64,000 nt of DNA, from positions 62,001-126,000 of the forward strand of contig NZ_JAPENM010000012.1 of the NCBI RefSeq assembly GCF_026342035.1, in the 5' to 3' direction. Positions 19,642 to 30,300 of this stretch are shown piece after piece. Position numbers and translations under genes: made by a program. Positions within the stretch are counted from its first letter, which is position 1, and each line of letters opens with the position of its first letter. The stretch is from Aldersonia sp. NBC_00410. Lineage in GTDB: Bacteria > Actinomycetota > Actinomycetes > Mycobacteriales > Mycobacteriaceae. The notes below the pieces were generated by a model. The model saw only the letters and a program-made list of their open reading frames with translations. It ran no database searches and was not told the DNA's origin.

Positions 19642-20319
19642 ATGCCGGTGCGTCCGCTCGCGGAAGTCGTCGAATCCGGCTGGGCGCAGGCACTGCAACC
19701 GGTGGCAGACCGGATCGCCACGATGGGGGATTTCCTGCGCGCCGAGAATGCTTCCGGGCGAGGCTATCTCCCGGCCGGGGCGAACGTGCTACGCGCATTT
19801 GCGCAGCCGTTCGCCGATGTCCGCGTCCTGATCGTCGGGCAGGATCCCTACCCGACGCCGGGGCACGCGGTCGGGCTCAGCTTCTCGGTCGCGCCCGAGG
19901 TGCGTCCGATTCCGCGCAGTCTGGCCAACATTTTCACCGAATACTGCGCCGACCTCGGCCACCCGATGCCGAGCACCGGAGACCTCACGCCGTGGGCCCG
20001 GCAGGGCGTGCTGCTGCTCAACCGAGTGCTGACGGTGACTCCCGGCCAGCCGGCGTCGCATCGCGGCAAGGGCTGGGAGGCGACGACCGAGCAGGCGATC
20101 CGGGCTTTGGTCGCGCGGCGCGAACCGATGGTCGCGATCCTGTGGGGGCGCGACGCGGCCACCCTCGAACCGATGCTCGACGGCGTGCCCGCGATCAAGT
20201 CGGTGCACCCGTCGCCACTGTCGGCTTCTCGTGGGTTCTTCGGTTCTCGGCCGTTCTCTCGGGCGAACGCGCTGCTCGCCGAGCTCGGTGCCCCGCCGGT
20301 GGACTGGCGCCTGCCCTGA
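19642..20319 (+). CDS. ung: Uracil-DNA glycosylase, family 1
   Basis: Removes uracil from DNA, important in GC-rich genomes subject to cytosine deamination. The 225-residue enzyme has motif [17 protein letters not shown] with the catalytic Asp near residue 68 and the second motif [24 protein letters not shown] 19642 follows GGGAAGGGTGAG; an in-frame TTG one codon earlier is less likely. It follows thiL as in M. tuberculosis. Confidence 0.97.
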   Translation: MPVRPLAEVVESGWAQALQPVADRIATMGDFLRAENASGRGYLPAGANVLRAFAQPFADVRVLIVGQDPYPTPGHAVGLSFSVAPEVRPIPRSLANIFTEYCADLGHPMPSTGDLTPWARQGVLLLNRVLTVTPGQPASHRGKGWEATTEQAIRALVARREPMVAILWGRDAATLEPMLDGVPAIKSVHPSPLSASRGFFGSRPFSRANALLAELGAPPVDWRLP

Positions 20320-20324
20320 GGACG

Positions 20325-20343
20325 CCCCTCCCGTTGGGCGGGG
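20325..20343 (+). terminator. Hairpin after ung
   Basis: CCCCTCCC and GGGCGGGG pair over a GTT loop with one T/C mismatch, five bases after the ung stop. A weak terminator by appearance only. Confidence 0.3.
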
Positions 20344-20361
20344 GTGGTGTGCGATTCTCGG

Positions 20362-21270
20362 ATGGTGAGCCAATCGAAAGAGTTTGCCACCGCGACGACG
20401 AGGACTTTCCGTGGACGCGACGGCCTCGCGCTCGTCGGCGACCTCTGGGGACCGGAGGACGGTCCGCTGGTCGTGATGCTGCACGGTGGTGGCCAGACGC
20501 GGCATTCGTGGAAGTCGGCGGGTGCGCTACTGGCCGGTTCGGGCGTGCGGGTTGTCACGCTGGACGCCCGCGGCCACGGGGACAGCGCGTGGGCTCCCGA
20601 CGGTGACTACACCGGGGACGCGATGGTTGCCGACCTGCTCGCCGTGCTCGAACAGCTCGGGGCTCCGGCCACTGTCGTCGGCGCCAGCATGGGTGGTCTC
20701 ACCGCACTGCGGGCCACGATCACGGCCGGGCCGGACATCATCAACGGCATCGTGCTCGTCGATGTTGTGCCACGTGCGGAGAACGCAGGCGTCGAGCGGA
20801 TCATGACATTCCTCGGCGGGCATCGGGACGGGTTCGCCTCGCTCGACGAGGCTGCCGACGCGGTCGCGGAGTACCTGCCGCACCGCCGCCGCCCGCGCAG
20901 CAGCAAGGGGCTCGAGCGCAATCTGCGCAAACGCGACGACGGCCGGTGGTACTGGCACTGGGATCCGGCGATGCTCGGGGACTCCGGTGTGGTCGAATCC
21001 GAGGTCAGCGAGGCCGATCTCGGTGTCGACCTGCTCGAAGAGGCGGCCCGTCATCTCGAGATCCCGACGATGCTGCTGCGTGGACGTCTCTCCGACGTGG
21101 TGAGCGAGGAGGGCGTGCAGCATTTCCTCGCCTTGGTGCCGCATGCCGAGTTCGTCGAACTCGCCGGCGCGGCGCACACGGCAGCCGGTGACGACAACGA
21201 TGCGTTCACCGACGCCGTGTGCGATTTCGTGAAGGCGGTCACCGCAGATGAGGGCGCCGGGCGCGGATAG
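20362..21270 (+). CDS. Alpha/beta hydrolase
   Basis: A 302-residue alpha/beta-fold hydrolase. Oxyanion strand VVMLHGGGQTRHSW, DARGHGDSAW, nucleophile elbow VGASMGGLTA (Ser), and a C-terminal His in GAAHTAAGDD; an Asp in RGRLSDVVS completes the triad. Substrate not recognisable; esterase, lipase or epoxide-hydrolase-like activities are all possible. ATG 20362 (MVSQSKEF) is preferred to an in-frame ATG 18 bases earlier. It ends at a strong hairpin facing a convergent crotonase gene. Confidence 0.85.
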   Translation: MVSQSKEFATATTRTFRGRDGLALVGDLWGPEDGPLVVMLHGGGQTRHSWKSAGALLAGSGVRVVTLDARGHGDSAWAPDGDYTGDAMVADLLAVLEQLGAPATVVGASMGGLTALRATITAGPDIINGIVLVDVVPRAENAGVERIMTFLGGHRDGFASLDEAADAVAEYLPHRRRPRSSKGLERNLRKRDDGRWYWHWDPAMLGDSGVVESEVSEADLGVDLLEEAARHLEIPTMLLRGRLSDVVSEEGVQHFLALVPHAEFVELAGAAHTAAGDDNDAFTDAVCDFVKAVTADEGAGRG

Positions 21271-21277
21271 CCGCAGC

Positions 21278-21311
21278 GCCCGCCGCGCCCGGACGACCGG
21301 TCGCGGCGGGC
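21278..21311. terminator. Bidirectional terminator, hydrolase/crotonase
   Basis: A perfect 10-bp stem, GCCCGCCGCG with CGCGGCGGGC, and a 14-base loop, placed between convergent stop codons. Confidence 0.6.
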
Positions 21312-21321
21312 TCGCGTTTGG

Positions 21322-22122
21322 CTAGGCCTCGTCGGTGCCGCCGTTGAAATTCGGGCGGCGCTTCTCGACGAAGGCGTTGACCCCCTCGATGCCGACGGGG
21401 GAGTCGGCGGCCGTCCCGATCGCCTCCTCCTCGCGGTCGAGTTGTGCCGACAGCGTGCTGGTTGCGGATTCGGCGAGCAGACGCTTGATCCCGGCATAGG
21501 ACGTGATCGGCCCGGCGGCGAGCGTGCGGGCGACACGGAGTGCCTCGTCGGTGAGCACCTCGTCCCCGACGAGTCGGCTGAGTACACCGAGCCGGACCGC
21601 GTCATCGCCGGTGATTACCGCGTCGGTGAGCAGAATCTCGGTTGCGCGCCCGGTGCCGACGATCCGCGGCAGCGTCCACGACATCCCGCCGTCCGGGGTG
21701 AGGCCGATGCCGGGGTAGGCAGGGCGAAGCCGGGTGGCCGGGCTGCCGATCGCGATATCCGCCGCGCAGACCAGGCTCATTCCGGCGCCGGCGGCCCAGC
21801 CCTGGACGCCGGCGACCACCGGCACGGGGGCGGCGGCGAGCAGGCGCACGAATTCGTGTAGGTCGGCGGCGAGGCCGCGGATGTACGCGCCGCGGTCGGG
21901 TGCGTCGTGGAAGGCGCGGACGTCGCCACCGGCGCAGAAGTTCGCGCCGGCGCCGACCAGGAGGATCGCGCCGACCTCCGGATCGAGATCCCGAAGTGCG
22001 GCGCTGCCCGCGTTGATGCCGGCGAAGTCCATCGACGTTCCCCGGTCCGCGGTCGAGATCGTGATCTCGAGCACGGAGTCGACGACGCGGACGTAGCTGG
22101 CGGCAGGCTCGGTAGCAGTCAT
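21322..22122 (-). CDS. Enoyl-CoA hydratase/isomerase family protein (PaaG-like)
   Basis: A 266-residue crotonase-fold protein acting on acyl-CoA. NFCAGGDVRAF forms the first oxyanion-hole segment and VQGWAAGAGMSLVCAADIAI the second. The region that carries the catalytic Glu of true hydratases reads RPAYPGIGLTPDGG, i.e. the Pro-Glu is absent and the PDGG form typical of PaaG-type isomerases is present. An isomerase or other crotonase reaction is therefore likelier than hydration. The ATG at 22122 (MTATEPAASYV) matches the family; upstream codons are in an intergenic hairpin. Confidence 0.88.
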   Translation of the reverse strand: MTATEPAASYVRVVDSVLEITISTADRGTSMDFAGINAGSAALRDLDPEVGAILLVGAGANFCAGGDVRAFHDAPDRGAYIRGLAADLHEFVRLLAAAPVPVVAGVQGWAAGAGMSLVCAADIAIGSPATRLRPAYPGIGLTPDGGMSWTLPRIVGTGRATEILLTDAVITGDDAVRLGVLSRLVGDEVLTDEALRVARTLAAGPITSYAGIKRLLAESATSTLSAQLDREEEAIGTAADSPVGIEGVNAFVEKRRPNFNGGTDEA

Positions 22123-22219
22123 TCGTGCACCATATCGAGCGGCGTTGCGGCCATCATGCGGGGTATCACGCGCGGCCGGCTCGTGCTGCGCGGAACCGGC
22201 GCGAGTGTCCGGAAACACG

Positions 22220-22253
22220 ACTGTGCCCCGGTGCGTGGGCACCGGGGCACAGT
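22220..22253 (-). terminator. Terminator after rpmB
   Basis: A perfect 15-bp stem (22220-22234 with 22239-22253) with a GTGG tetraloop, 16 bases beyond the rpmB stop codon. Confidence 0.8.
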
Positions 22254-22269
22254 CGGGTGATGCTTCGGG

Positions 22270-22461
22270 TCAGCCGCGCACGACCTTGCCCGCCTTGAGG
22301 CAGGAGGTGCACACGTTGAGACGCTTGGTGTTGCCGGGGGCAACCTGAGCGCGAACGGTCTGAATGTTCGGGTTCCAACGACGGTTCGTACGCCGGTGCG
22401 AGTGCGAGACCGACTTACCGAAGCCGGGGCCCTTGGCGCATACGTCGCAGACGGCAGCCAT
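22270..22461 (-). CDS. rpmB: 50S ribosomal protein L28
   Basis: A 63-residue ribosomal protein with [17 protein letters not shown], the L28 core. It keeps CDVC near the start and CTSC near the end, the zinc-binding four-cysteine form; zinc-free paralogues, if present, would be elsewhere. Monocistronic, ending at a strong terminator. Divergent from the DAK2-type gene across a 269-base spacer that otherwise shows nothing recognisable. Confidence 0.96.
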   Translation of the reverse strand: MAAVCDVCAKGPGFGKSVSHSHRRTNRRWNPNIQTVRAQVAPGNTKRLNVCTSCLKAGKVVRG

Positions 22462-22730
22462 AGTCGCGAACTCCTTGTATCGAAATGGTCAGTAAACATG
22501 ATCCGGTCGCCTCCGAACACGGCCGGAGCAGCGCGAGGCAACCCTGCAAGAGTAGCCGGAACCGGTCTCGATGGCCAAACCGGGCCCTGGGGTGGTGCGC
22601 GCCACGGCGGCACCGGCGGAATGTCGCTAGTCTTTTCGAATGCCACATTCGGGGGGCACTCCGCAGGCTCCGCGCCTGTGCGCGGCGCCCCACCGGGGGT
22701 CGGGCGACGGGATTCTTGGAGGCTAGCGCT

Positions 22731-24368
22731 GTGTTCGATGTCCTTGCGACGCTCGATGGCGACGCCGTCGTGCGCTGGGGACAGGCCTGTGTGGACGGAC
22801 TCACCGATCGCTGTGACGAGATCAACGGTCTGAACGTTTTCCCGGTGGCCGACTCCGACACCGGCACGAATTTGCTGTTCACCATGCGTTCGGCGATGGA
22901 TGCCGTCGCGCGACGAAGCGCGGGGACCTCGAACGCGCGCGACGTGCTCGCGCGGATGGCCTCGGGTGCGACGATCGGCGCACGGGGCAACTCGGGCATC
23001 TTCCTTTCCCAGGTGTTGCGCGGTATCGCCGAGGTGTCGCCGGAGGGGCCGATGACCGCCTCCCTGCTGCGCGCCGGTCTCGACACCGCTGTTTCGGTGG
23101 TGCGGCGCGCCGTGAACGACCCGGTCGAGGGGACGATCGTCACCGTGCTCGAGGCATCGGCGGCCGCCGTGCGCCACTGCCCGGACGAGACGCCGCTCAT
23201 CGACATCGCGACAACGGCGGCCGAGGCCGCCGCTGCCGCGCTCGAACTGACGACGGCCCAACTCGACGTGCTCGGTGCGGCCGGGGTGGTCGATGCGGGG
23301 GGCCGTGGGCTGCTCGTTCTGCTCGATTCGTTGGTGTCGGTGATCTCGGGGTCGGCGCCGCACCGGCGGCGATTCGACCCCGCCACCCAACGGATCGGGC
23401 GTGCGTACGACGTCGGCGCCGCGCAGTCCGACGACCTGGAGTACGAGGTCATGTATCTCATCGCCGATGCGGATCAGCACGGTGCGGAACTGCTGCGTAA
23501 GAAGCTCGACCGAATCGGCGACTCGGTGCTGGTCGTCAGCGATGGCAGCGGTGGCTGGTCCTCCCATGTGCATTGCACCGAGCCCGGCGCGGCGATCGAA
23601 GCCGGACTGAGCATCGGGCGACTGCACCAGATTCGGATCAGCTGCTTCTCCGTCGCCGCGGGAATCAGCGACCGGCTGCCCACCGACCGGCACACGCCGG
23701 CGCACCCCGTCGCCGACCGCGGCATTCTCGCGGTGGTCTCGGGTGACGGCGCCGCCGAACTCTTCGAGGCCGAGGGCGCGACGGTGTTGCGCTGCGACGG
23801 CGAGTTGCGCGCCATCGAGTTGCTCGCGGCGATCAAAGAGATGAGCAATCGCGAGGTGCTCGTGCTCCCCAACGGCACGCTGGCCGCCCAGGAACTCGTC
23901 GCGGTCGGCGTCGCGGCGCGCGACGCCGATCACGACGTGCTGCTGCTACCCGCGTCCTCGATGGTGCAGGGGCTCGCTTCGTTGGCAGTGCACGACCCCG
24001 GTCGGGTCGCCGTCGACGACATCTTCGCCATGTCGGAGGCCGCGGCCGCGACTCGCTGGGGATCGCTGCGGGTGTCGAGCGAGCGTGCGCTGACCGTCGT
24101 CGGGACCTGCGAGCCTGGCGACGGGCTCGGGTTGGTCGGGCAGGAGGTCGTCGTGATTCGCCCGGATGTACGCGAGGCCGGGACCCTGCTGATCGACCGC
24201 GTGCTCGGACTCGGCGGCGAACTCGTGACGCTGCTGGTCGGGGCACGAACCCCGGTCGGTCTGCTCGTCGCGCTGGAGCGCCACATCGCCGAGCACCATT
24301 CCGGCGTCGACGTGATCGTCTACCGCGGCGGGCAGGACGGCGACCTGTTCCAGTTCGGCGTCGAGTAG
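22731..24368 (+). CDS. DAK2 domain (FakA/YloV-like) protein
   Basis: A 545-residue protein. The N-terminal 200 residues are a DhaL/DAK2 kinase domain with NVFPVADSDTGTNLLFT (metal- and nucleotide-binding Asp residues) and GARGNSGIFLSQVLRG. The rest fits the middle and C-terminal regions of FakA (GAAELFEAEGATVLRC; VLPNGTLAAQEL). FakA phosphorylates fatty acids held by FakB (DegV) proteins; no degV lies in this window. The usual PDGDTG is ADSDTG here. GTG 22731 has TTGGAGG at 22717-22723. Equivalent to Rv2975c-Rv2974c, there split; recG follows after 10 bases. Confidence 0.88.
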   Translation: MFDVLATLDGDAVVRWGQACVDGLTDRCDEINGLNVFPVADSDTGTNLLFTMRSAMDAVARRSAGTSNARDVLARMASGATIGARGNSGIFLSQVLRGIAEVSPEGPMTASLLRAGLDTAVSVVRRAVNDPVEGTIVTVLEASAAAVRHCPDETPLIDIATTAAEAAAAALELTTAQLDVLGAAGVVDAGGRGLLVLLDSLVSVISGSAPHRRRFDPATQRIGRAYDVGAAQSDDLEYEVMYLIADADQHGAELLRKKLDRIGDSVLVVSDGSGGWSSHVHCTEPGAAIEAGLSIGRLHQIRISCFSVAAGISDRLPTDRHTPAHPVADRGILAVVSGDGAAELFEAEGATVLRCDGELRAIELLAAIKEMSNREVLVLPNGTLAAQELVAVGVAARDADHDVLLLPASSMVQGLASLAVHDPGRVAVDDIFAMSEAAAATRWGSLRVSSERALTVVGTCEPGDGLGLVGQEVVVIRPDVREAGTLLIDRVLGLGGELVTLLVGARTPVGLLVALERHIAEHHSGVDVIVYRGGQDGDLFQFGVE

Positions 24369-24378
24369 AACTGCGGTC

Positions 24379-26640
24379 ATGGCGACGCTCTCGGACCGGC
24401 TCGATCACCTGCTCGGCGCGAAGGCCGCCGAACCGCTGCGCGAGCAGTTCGACATCACCACGGCGGAAGACCTGCTGCGCCACTATCCGATGCGCTACGC
24501 CACCCGTGGGCAGCCGCTCACCCAGAAGGATCCGCCGGACGGCGCGCACGTCACCATCATCGGCGACATCGTGAAGGCCGATCTGGTGCGCAACCGCAAC
24601 GGCGGGTTCCGGCTCGAGGTCTCGGTGCTGACCGACGAGCAACGGGTGGGTGTGACGTTCTTCAACGGGCAGAAGGTCAAACACGTCATCCGGGTCGGCA
24701 AGCGGGCGATGTTCTCCGGCACGGTCAAATACTTTCGGGGGCGCTGGTCGCTGTCGCACCCGGGCTACCTGATCATGTCCGGCGACGGCGATCCCGCTGT
24801 CGAGACCGTCCGCGGCGGCGGCGCGCTGGCGGGGATGGCCCGCAGCGCACAGGATTCCGGACGCGGCGTGGACATGTCCATCTTCGACCGCGCCATGCTG
24901 CCGGTCTATCCGGCGTCGAGCAAGATCGAGACCTGGGATATCGCTCGGTGTGTGCGGCAGGTGCTCGACCAACTCGACCTCGACGGGGATCCGCTGCCCG
25001 AGTCGATCCGCGCACAGCACGGACTGATCGGGCTGGCCGAAGCGCTGCGGTTGATCCACTTTCCCGAGACCAAGGCAGACGTCGACAACGCCAAGGAGCG
25101 CCTGCGTTTCGACGAAGCGGTGGCGTTGCAGCTTGCGCTCGCGCAGCGTCGGCACGAATCCTTCCTCCGCAGCGCGCCACCGTGCGCTCCGCAATCCGAT
25201 GGTGTGGCAGCCGATTTCGACAACCAACTGCCGTTCGAACTGACCGCCGGGCAACACGAGGTGGCGGCCGAGATCACCGCCGACCTGGCCCGTGCGCACC
25301 CGATGAGCCGGCTGCTGCAGGGTGAAGTGGGCTCGGGAAAGACGATCGTCGCGCTGCGCGCAATGCTGCAGGTGGTCGACGCGGGGAAGCAGTGTGCGTT
25401 GCTCGCGCCGACGGAAGTGCTTGCTGCCCAGCACTATCGGTCGCTGCATGCGATGCTGGGTCCGCTCGGCGCGGGCGGCGAACTGGGTGCGGCCGAACAT
25501 GCCACCCGGATCGTGCTGCTCACCGGTTCGATGTCCACCGCGGCCAAACGCGCCGCGCTGCTCGCAGTGGTGACCGGCGAGGCGGGCATCGTCATCGGTA
25601 CACACGCCCTGATTCAGGACAGCGTCGAGTTCTTCGACCTCGGACTCGTGGTGGTCGATGAGCAGCACCGGTTCGGCGTGGAGCAACGCGACGCGCTGCG
25701 CGGGAAAGCGAAGCAGGGCATCAGTCCGCACCTGCTCGTGATGACCGCGACGCCGATCCCGCGGACCATCGCGATGATGACACTCGGCGACCTGGAGACC
25801 TCGACGCTTCGCGAACTGCCCCGGGGGCGATCGCCGATCGTCACGAATGTTGTTGCGGCGCGCGATAAACCGAAGTGGGTGGATCGTGCATGGGCGCGGA
25901 TCGAGGAGGAGGTTGCCGCCGGGCGGCAGGCGTATGTGGTCTGCTCGCGAATCGGTGACGGTGACGACAGCGGCGAGGACTCCGGTAAGAAGAGTGGCAA
26001 GAGCGGTGCGGGTAAGGCCGAGCCGCCGACCACGAGTTCGGTGCTCGAGGTCTACGACCGGTTGCGCACCGGGCCGCTGTCCGGCGTGCGGGTCGGACTA
26101 CTGCACGGCAGGCTGCCCGCCGACGAAAAGGACGCGGTGATGCAGGCCTTCACCGCAGGCGAGATCGACGTGCTGGTGTGCACGACCGTCGTCGAAGTCG
26201 GCGTCGATGTGCCGAACGCGACCGTCATGGTGATCGTGGATGCCGAACGATTCGGCGTCAGTCAGCTGCATCAGCTGCGCGGCCGGATCGGCCGCGGTGC
26301 GCATCCCGGACTGTGCCTGCTGATCTCCGAGATGAGCCCGGCCGGCGCGGCATTCGCTCGCCTCAGGGCGGTGGCGGCGACCACCGACGGATTCGAACTG
26401 GCGACGCTGGATCTCGAACAGCGCCGCGAAGGCGATGTGCTGGGCGAGGAGCAGTCGGGGAAGAGGTCGACGCTGCGGTTGTTGTCGCTGCTCGAACACG
26501 ACGAGATCATCGCCAGTGCACAGGAATTTGCGCGCGACGTTGTCGCGGAGGATCCAACACTGGCGGATCACCCGGGGCTGGCCGGTATGGTCGGCGCGGC
26601 AATCGATCGGGACCGTCTCGACTATCTCGCCAAGTCCTAG
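24379..26640 (+). CDS. recG: ATP-dependent DNA helicase RecG
   Basis: Remodels stalled forks and branched DNA in repair. Of 753 residues: N-terminal wedge/OB region, Walker A GEVGSGKT (315-322), DEQH box (427-430), MTATPIPRT, and helicase motif region QLHQLRGRIGRG. An insertion at about 534-555 rich in Gly/Ser/Lys/Asp (GDDSGEDSGKKSGK) lengthens a loop between the helicase halves and is not usual outside actinobacteria. Coupled to the DAK2 gene as in M. tuberculosis. Confidence 0.96.
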   Translation: MATLSDRLDHLLGAKAAEPLREQFDITTAEDLLRHYPMRYATRGQPLTQKDPPDGAHVTIIGDIVKADLVRNRNGGFRLEVSVLTDEQRVGVTFFNGQKVKHVIRVGKRAMFSGTVKYFRGRWSLSHPGYLIMSGDGDPAVETVRGGGALAGMARSAQDSGRGVDMSIFDRAMLPVYPASSKIETWDIARCVRQVLDQLDLDGDPLPESIRAQHGLIGLAEALRLIHFPETKADVDNAKERLRFDEAVALQLALAQRRHESFLRSAPPCAPQSDGVAADFDNQLPFELTAGQHEVAAEITADLARAHPMSRLLQGEVGSGKTIVALRAMLQVVDAGKQCALLAPTEVLAAQHYRSLHAMLGPLGAGGELGAAEHATRIVLLTGSMSTAAKRAALLAVVTGEAGIVIGTHALIQDSVEFFDLGLVVVDEQHRFGVEQRDALRGKAKQGISPHLLVMTATPIPRTIAMMTLGDLETSTLRELPRGRSPIVTNVVAARDKPKWVDRAWARIEEEVAAGRQAYVVCSRIGDGDDSGEDSGKKSGKSGAGKAEPPTTSSVLEVYDRLRTGPLSGVRVGLLHGRLPADEKDAVMQAFTAGEIDVLVCTTVVEVGVDVPNATVMVIVDAERFGVSQLHQLRGRIGRGAHPGLCLLISEMSPAGAAFARLRAVAATTDGFELATLDLEQRREGDVLGEEQSGKRSTLRLLSLLEHDEIIASAQEFARDVVAEDPTLADHPGLAGMVGAAIDRDRLDYLAKS

Positions 26641-26645
26641 GACTT

Positions 26646-26661
26646 CACCCGATATCGGGTG
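26646..26661. terminator. Palindrome between convergent recG and csp
   Basis: CACCCG, four bases ATAT, CGGGTG: a 6-bp stem with tetraloop in the 21-base gap between the two stop codons. Confidence 0.45.
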
Positions 26662-27060
26662 TCACTCACCGATCCAGCCGTGGTGGTCGGCAGCGCGGAA
26701 CAGGGCCTGTCGGAGGTCGAGAATCTGGGACGCGGTGAGCGAGGACGAGGCGTTCAGCAGGATCTCGGTGACTTCGCTCAGATACTCGGCCTCCGTCAGC
26801 AGGTCGGAACCGTCGGCGGGCGCCGCGGGCCGGTGTGCGGGAGCGTCGTTGTGCGCGCCGTCGAGCAGCTCCACCTCGCACGCCTTCGCGCCGCGATCGC
26901 CCTCCTCGGCCCGGAATCGGACATGCACCCCCGGCCGTGCATCGGCCTTCTCGAAGTACAGGTCGTTCGTGTGCACGAACAGGTCGTCGCCCCCGGTATC
27001 CGGACGGATGAATCCGTAACCTTTCTCGGGGTCGAACCTGACGATCTTGCCGGTGTCCAT
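26662..27060 (-). CDS. Cold-shock domain protein with C-terminal extension
   Basis: A 132-residue protein. Residues 1-66 form a cold-shock OB fold with the RNA-binding strands GKIVRFDPEKGYGFIRP and DLFVHTND. The rest is an Ala/Pro linker and a helical segment (LLTEAEYLSEVTEILLNASSSLT), as in the longer CspB-type proteins of mycolic-acid actinomycetes. Likely an RNA chaperone. Adjacent to recG tail to tail; 283 bases without a recognisable feature separate it from pyc. Confidence 0.9.
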   Translation of the reverse strand: MDTGKIVRFDPEKGYGFIRPDTGGDDLFVHTNDLYFEKADARPGVHVRFRAEEGDRGAKACEVELLDGAHNDAPAHRPAAPADGSDLLTEAEYLSEVTEILLNASSSLTASQILDLRQALFRAADHHGWIGE

Positions 27061-27343
27061 GTTCCCAAGGATAGTTGTCGGCCCAGGTCGTCACTCGTCA
27101 ACGGCGCCGCGCGGCGGCGATATTGGGGCAGTGGGCCGCGCAACGGATGCTGACGCTCGCATTGTCGAAAACGCGCTGCATCGAGTCGAAGGCCTCACCG
27201 ACGCGCGGCTGACGGTGTGAGCATCAGGGCAGGTCACGTGCTGTTTTATGACGTTCATCGCAGTGCCCGAGAATGCCTGGTCGCTGTCTCGCGATATGGG
27301 AATGCGCCTGCCCCGCGAGGATGCTCACCGGTAGGTTGAGCCA

Positions 27344-30300
27344 ATGTTCACCAAAGTCTTGGTCGCCAATCGCGGCGAGATCGCCATACGCGCGTTCCGT
27401 GCGGGCTACGAGCTCGGTATCGGGACGGTCGCGGTGTTCCCGTACGAGGATCGCAACTCGGTGCACCGCTTGAAGGCCGACGAGAGCTACCAGATCGGTG
27501 AAGAGGGCCATCCGGTTCGGGCCTATCTCTCGATCGAGGAGATCGTGTCCGCGGCGCAGCACGCCGGTGCGGATGCGATCTACCCGGGTTACGGCTTTTT
27601 GTCGGAGAATCCGGACTTGGCGGCGGCATGCGACTCGGCCGGGATCACGTTCGTCGGTCCCTCGGCCGATGTGTTGGAGCTGACCGGAAACAAGGCACGC
27701 GCGATCGCGGCGGCGAAAGCCGCGGGGTTGCCGGTGCTCACGTCCTCCGCGCCGTCGGCGGACGTCGAAGAACTGCTCGCGGCCGCGGAGACCATGGACT
27801 TTCCGCTGTTCGTGAAGGCGGTCGCCGGCGGTGGTGGTCGCGGGATGCGCCGGGTCGCGGAGCGTGCCCAGCTGCGGGAGTCGATCGAGGCGGCGGCGCG
27901 AGAGGCGGAGTCGGCGTTCGGTGATCCCACGGTGTTCCTCGAGCAGGCCGTGGTGGATCCGCGCCATATCGAGGTGCAGATCCTCGCGGACAAAGCCGGC
28001 AACGTCATTCATCTGTTCGAGCGGGACTGTTCGGTGCAGCGGCGGCACCAGAAGGTGATCGAACTGGCGCCGGCGCCGAATCTGGATCCGGCGTTGCGGG
28101 ACCGGATTTGTGCGGATGCCGTGGCGTTCGCGAAAGAGATCGGCTATTCCTGCGCGGGCACCGTGGAGTTCCTGCTCGATACGCGTGGCAATCATGTGTT
28201 CATCGAGATGAATCCGCGGATCCAGGTGGAGCACACGGTGACCGAGGAGGTCACCGATGTGGATTTGGTGCAGGCCCAGCTGCGAATCGCAGCAGGGGAG
28301 TCGCTGGCCGATCTGGGGTTGAGCCAGGACTCGATCGTGTTGCGTGGTGCGGCGTTGCAGTGCCGGATCACCACCGAGGACCCGGCGAACGGGTTCCGCC
28401 CCGACACCGGCCGGATCACCGCCTACCGCTCGCCCGGCGGCGCCGGTGTGCGCCTGGACGGTGGCGCGAACCTCGGTGCGGACGTCGGCGCCTACTTCGA
28501 CTCGATGCTGGTCAAGCTGACCTGCCGTGGCCGGAACTTCGAGACCGCGGTGGCACGGGCCCGACGCGCCGTGGCGGAGTTCCGGATCCGCGGTGTCGCG
28601 ACGAACATCCCATTCCTGCAGGCGGTCCTCGACGACCAGGACTTCCGCGAGGGCAGGGTCACCACTTCGTTCATCGAGCAGCGGCCGCAGCTGTTGACGT
28701 TGCGCAGTTCCGCCGACCGCGGCACGAAGATCCTCAACTACCTCGCCGACATCACCGTGAACAAGCCGCACGGCGAACGGCCGTCGAAGGTCTACCCGAT
28801 CGACAAGCTGCCCGAACTCGACACCTCGGTGCCACCGCCGGACGGCTCGCGGCAGCGGCTGCTCACCCTCGGGCCGGAGGGATTCGCGAAGGCGCTGCGC
28901 GAGCAGAAGGCCGTGGCGGTCACCGACACCACGTTCCGCGACGCGCATCAGTCGTTGCTCGCGACACGCGTGCGGACCAATGGTCTGCTCAACGTTGCCG
29001 GACACGTCGCACGGATGACCCCGGAGCTGTTGTCGCTCGAGTGTTGGGGTGGCGCGACCTACGATGTGGCGCTGCGCTTCCTGCACGAGGACCCATGGGA
29101 TCGCTTGGCCGCCCTGCGGGAGGAGATCCCGAACATCTGCCTGCAGATGCTGCTGCGCGGCCGCAACACCGTCGGCTACACCCCCTACCCGGAAAAGGTG
29201 ACTCGCGCGTTCGTCTCCGAAGCCACCGCGACAGGCATCGACATTTTCCGCATCTTCGACGCGCTGAACAATGTCGATCAGATGCGCCCGGCGATCGACG
29301 CGGTCCGCGAAACCGGGACCGCCATCGCGGAGGTTGCGCTGTCCTATACCGGCGACCTGTCCAACCCGAACGAAACCCTCTACACCCTCGACTACTACCT
29401 GCGTCTGGCCGAGCAGATGGTCGAGGCCGGCGCACACATCCTCGCCATCAAGGACATGGCCGGGCTGCTGCGCGTCCCCGCCGCCGCCACCCTCGTGTCG
29501 GCACTGCGCAGCAACTTCGATCTACCGGTGCACGTGCACACCCATGACACCCCCGGCGGCCAGTTGGCGACCTACCTCGCCGCCTGGACTGCCGGTGCCG
29601 ACGCCGTCGACGGGGCCAGCGCCCCGATGGCCGGCACCACCAGCCAGCCCGCCCTGTCCGCGATCGTCGCCGCGGCGGCCAACTCGGAATACGACACCGG
29701 CCTGAACCTGGACGCGGTGTGCGACCTGGAACCGTACTGGGAGGCGCTGCGCAAGGTGTACTCCCCGTTCGAGTCGGGGCTGCCGTCCCCGACCGGTCGC
29801 GTGTACACCCACGAAATCCCCGGTGGCCAGCTGTCGAACCTGCGCCAACAAGCCATCGCGCTCGGGCTCGGTGACCGGTTCGAAGAGGTCGAAGCCAAGT
29901 ACGCCGGCGCCGACCGGTTGCTCGGACGATTGGTCAAGGTCACCCCCTCCTCGAAGGTCGTCGGCGATCTGGCGCTGTCCCTGGTCGGCTCCGGCATCGC
30001 GGTGGACGACTTCGCCGCCGACCCCGGCCGCTACGACATCCCCGACTCCGTCATCGGCTTTCTGCGTGGCGAACTCGGCACCCCCGCCGCCGGGTGGCCC
30101 GAACCGTTCCGCACGAAAGCGCTCGCGGGACGCAGCGAAGCCAAACCCGAGACCCAGCTCACCGCCGAAGACGAACAGGGCCTTGCCGGTACACCGGAAG
30201 AGCGCCGACTGACGTTGAACCGTCTGCTCTTCCCCGGTCCGGCCAAGGAGTTCCTGACCCACCTGGAGAAGTACGGGGACACGTCGCGGCTGTCGGCGAA

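Noticed and set aside
27061-27343. Small gene in the csp-pyc gap
   Set aside because: Only very short frames without ribosome site or similarity to anything I know.
27224-29437. 737-codon frame antisense to pyc
   Set aside because: Shadow of a highly conserved gene; His/Arg/Gly-rich.
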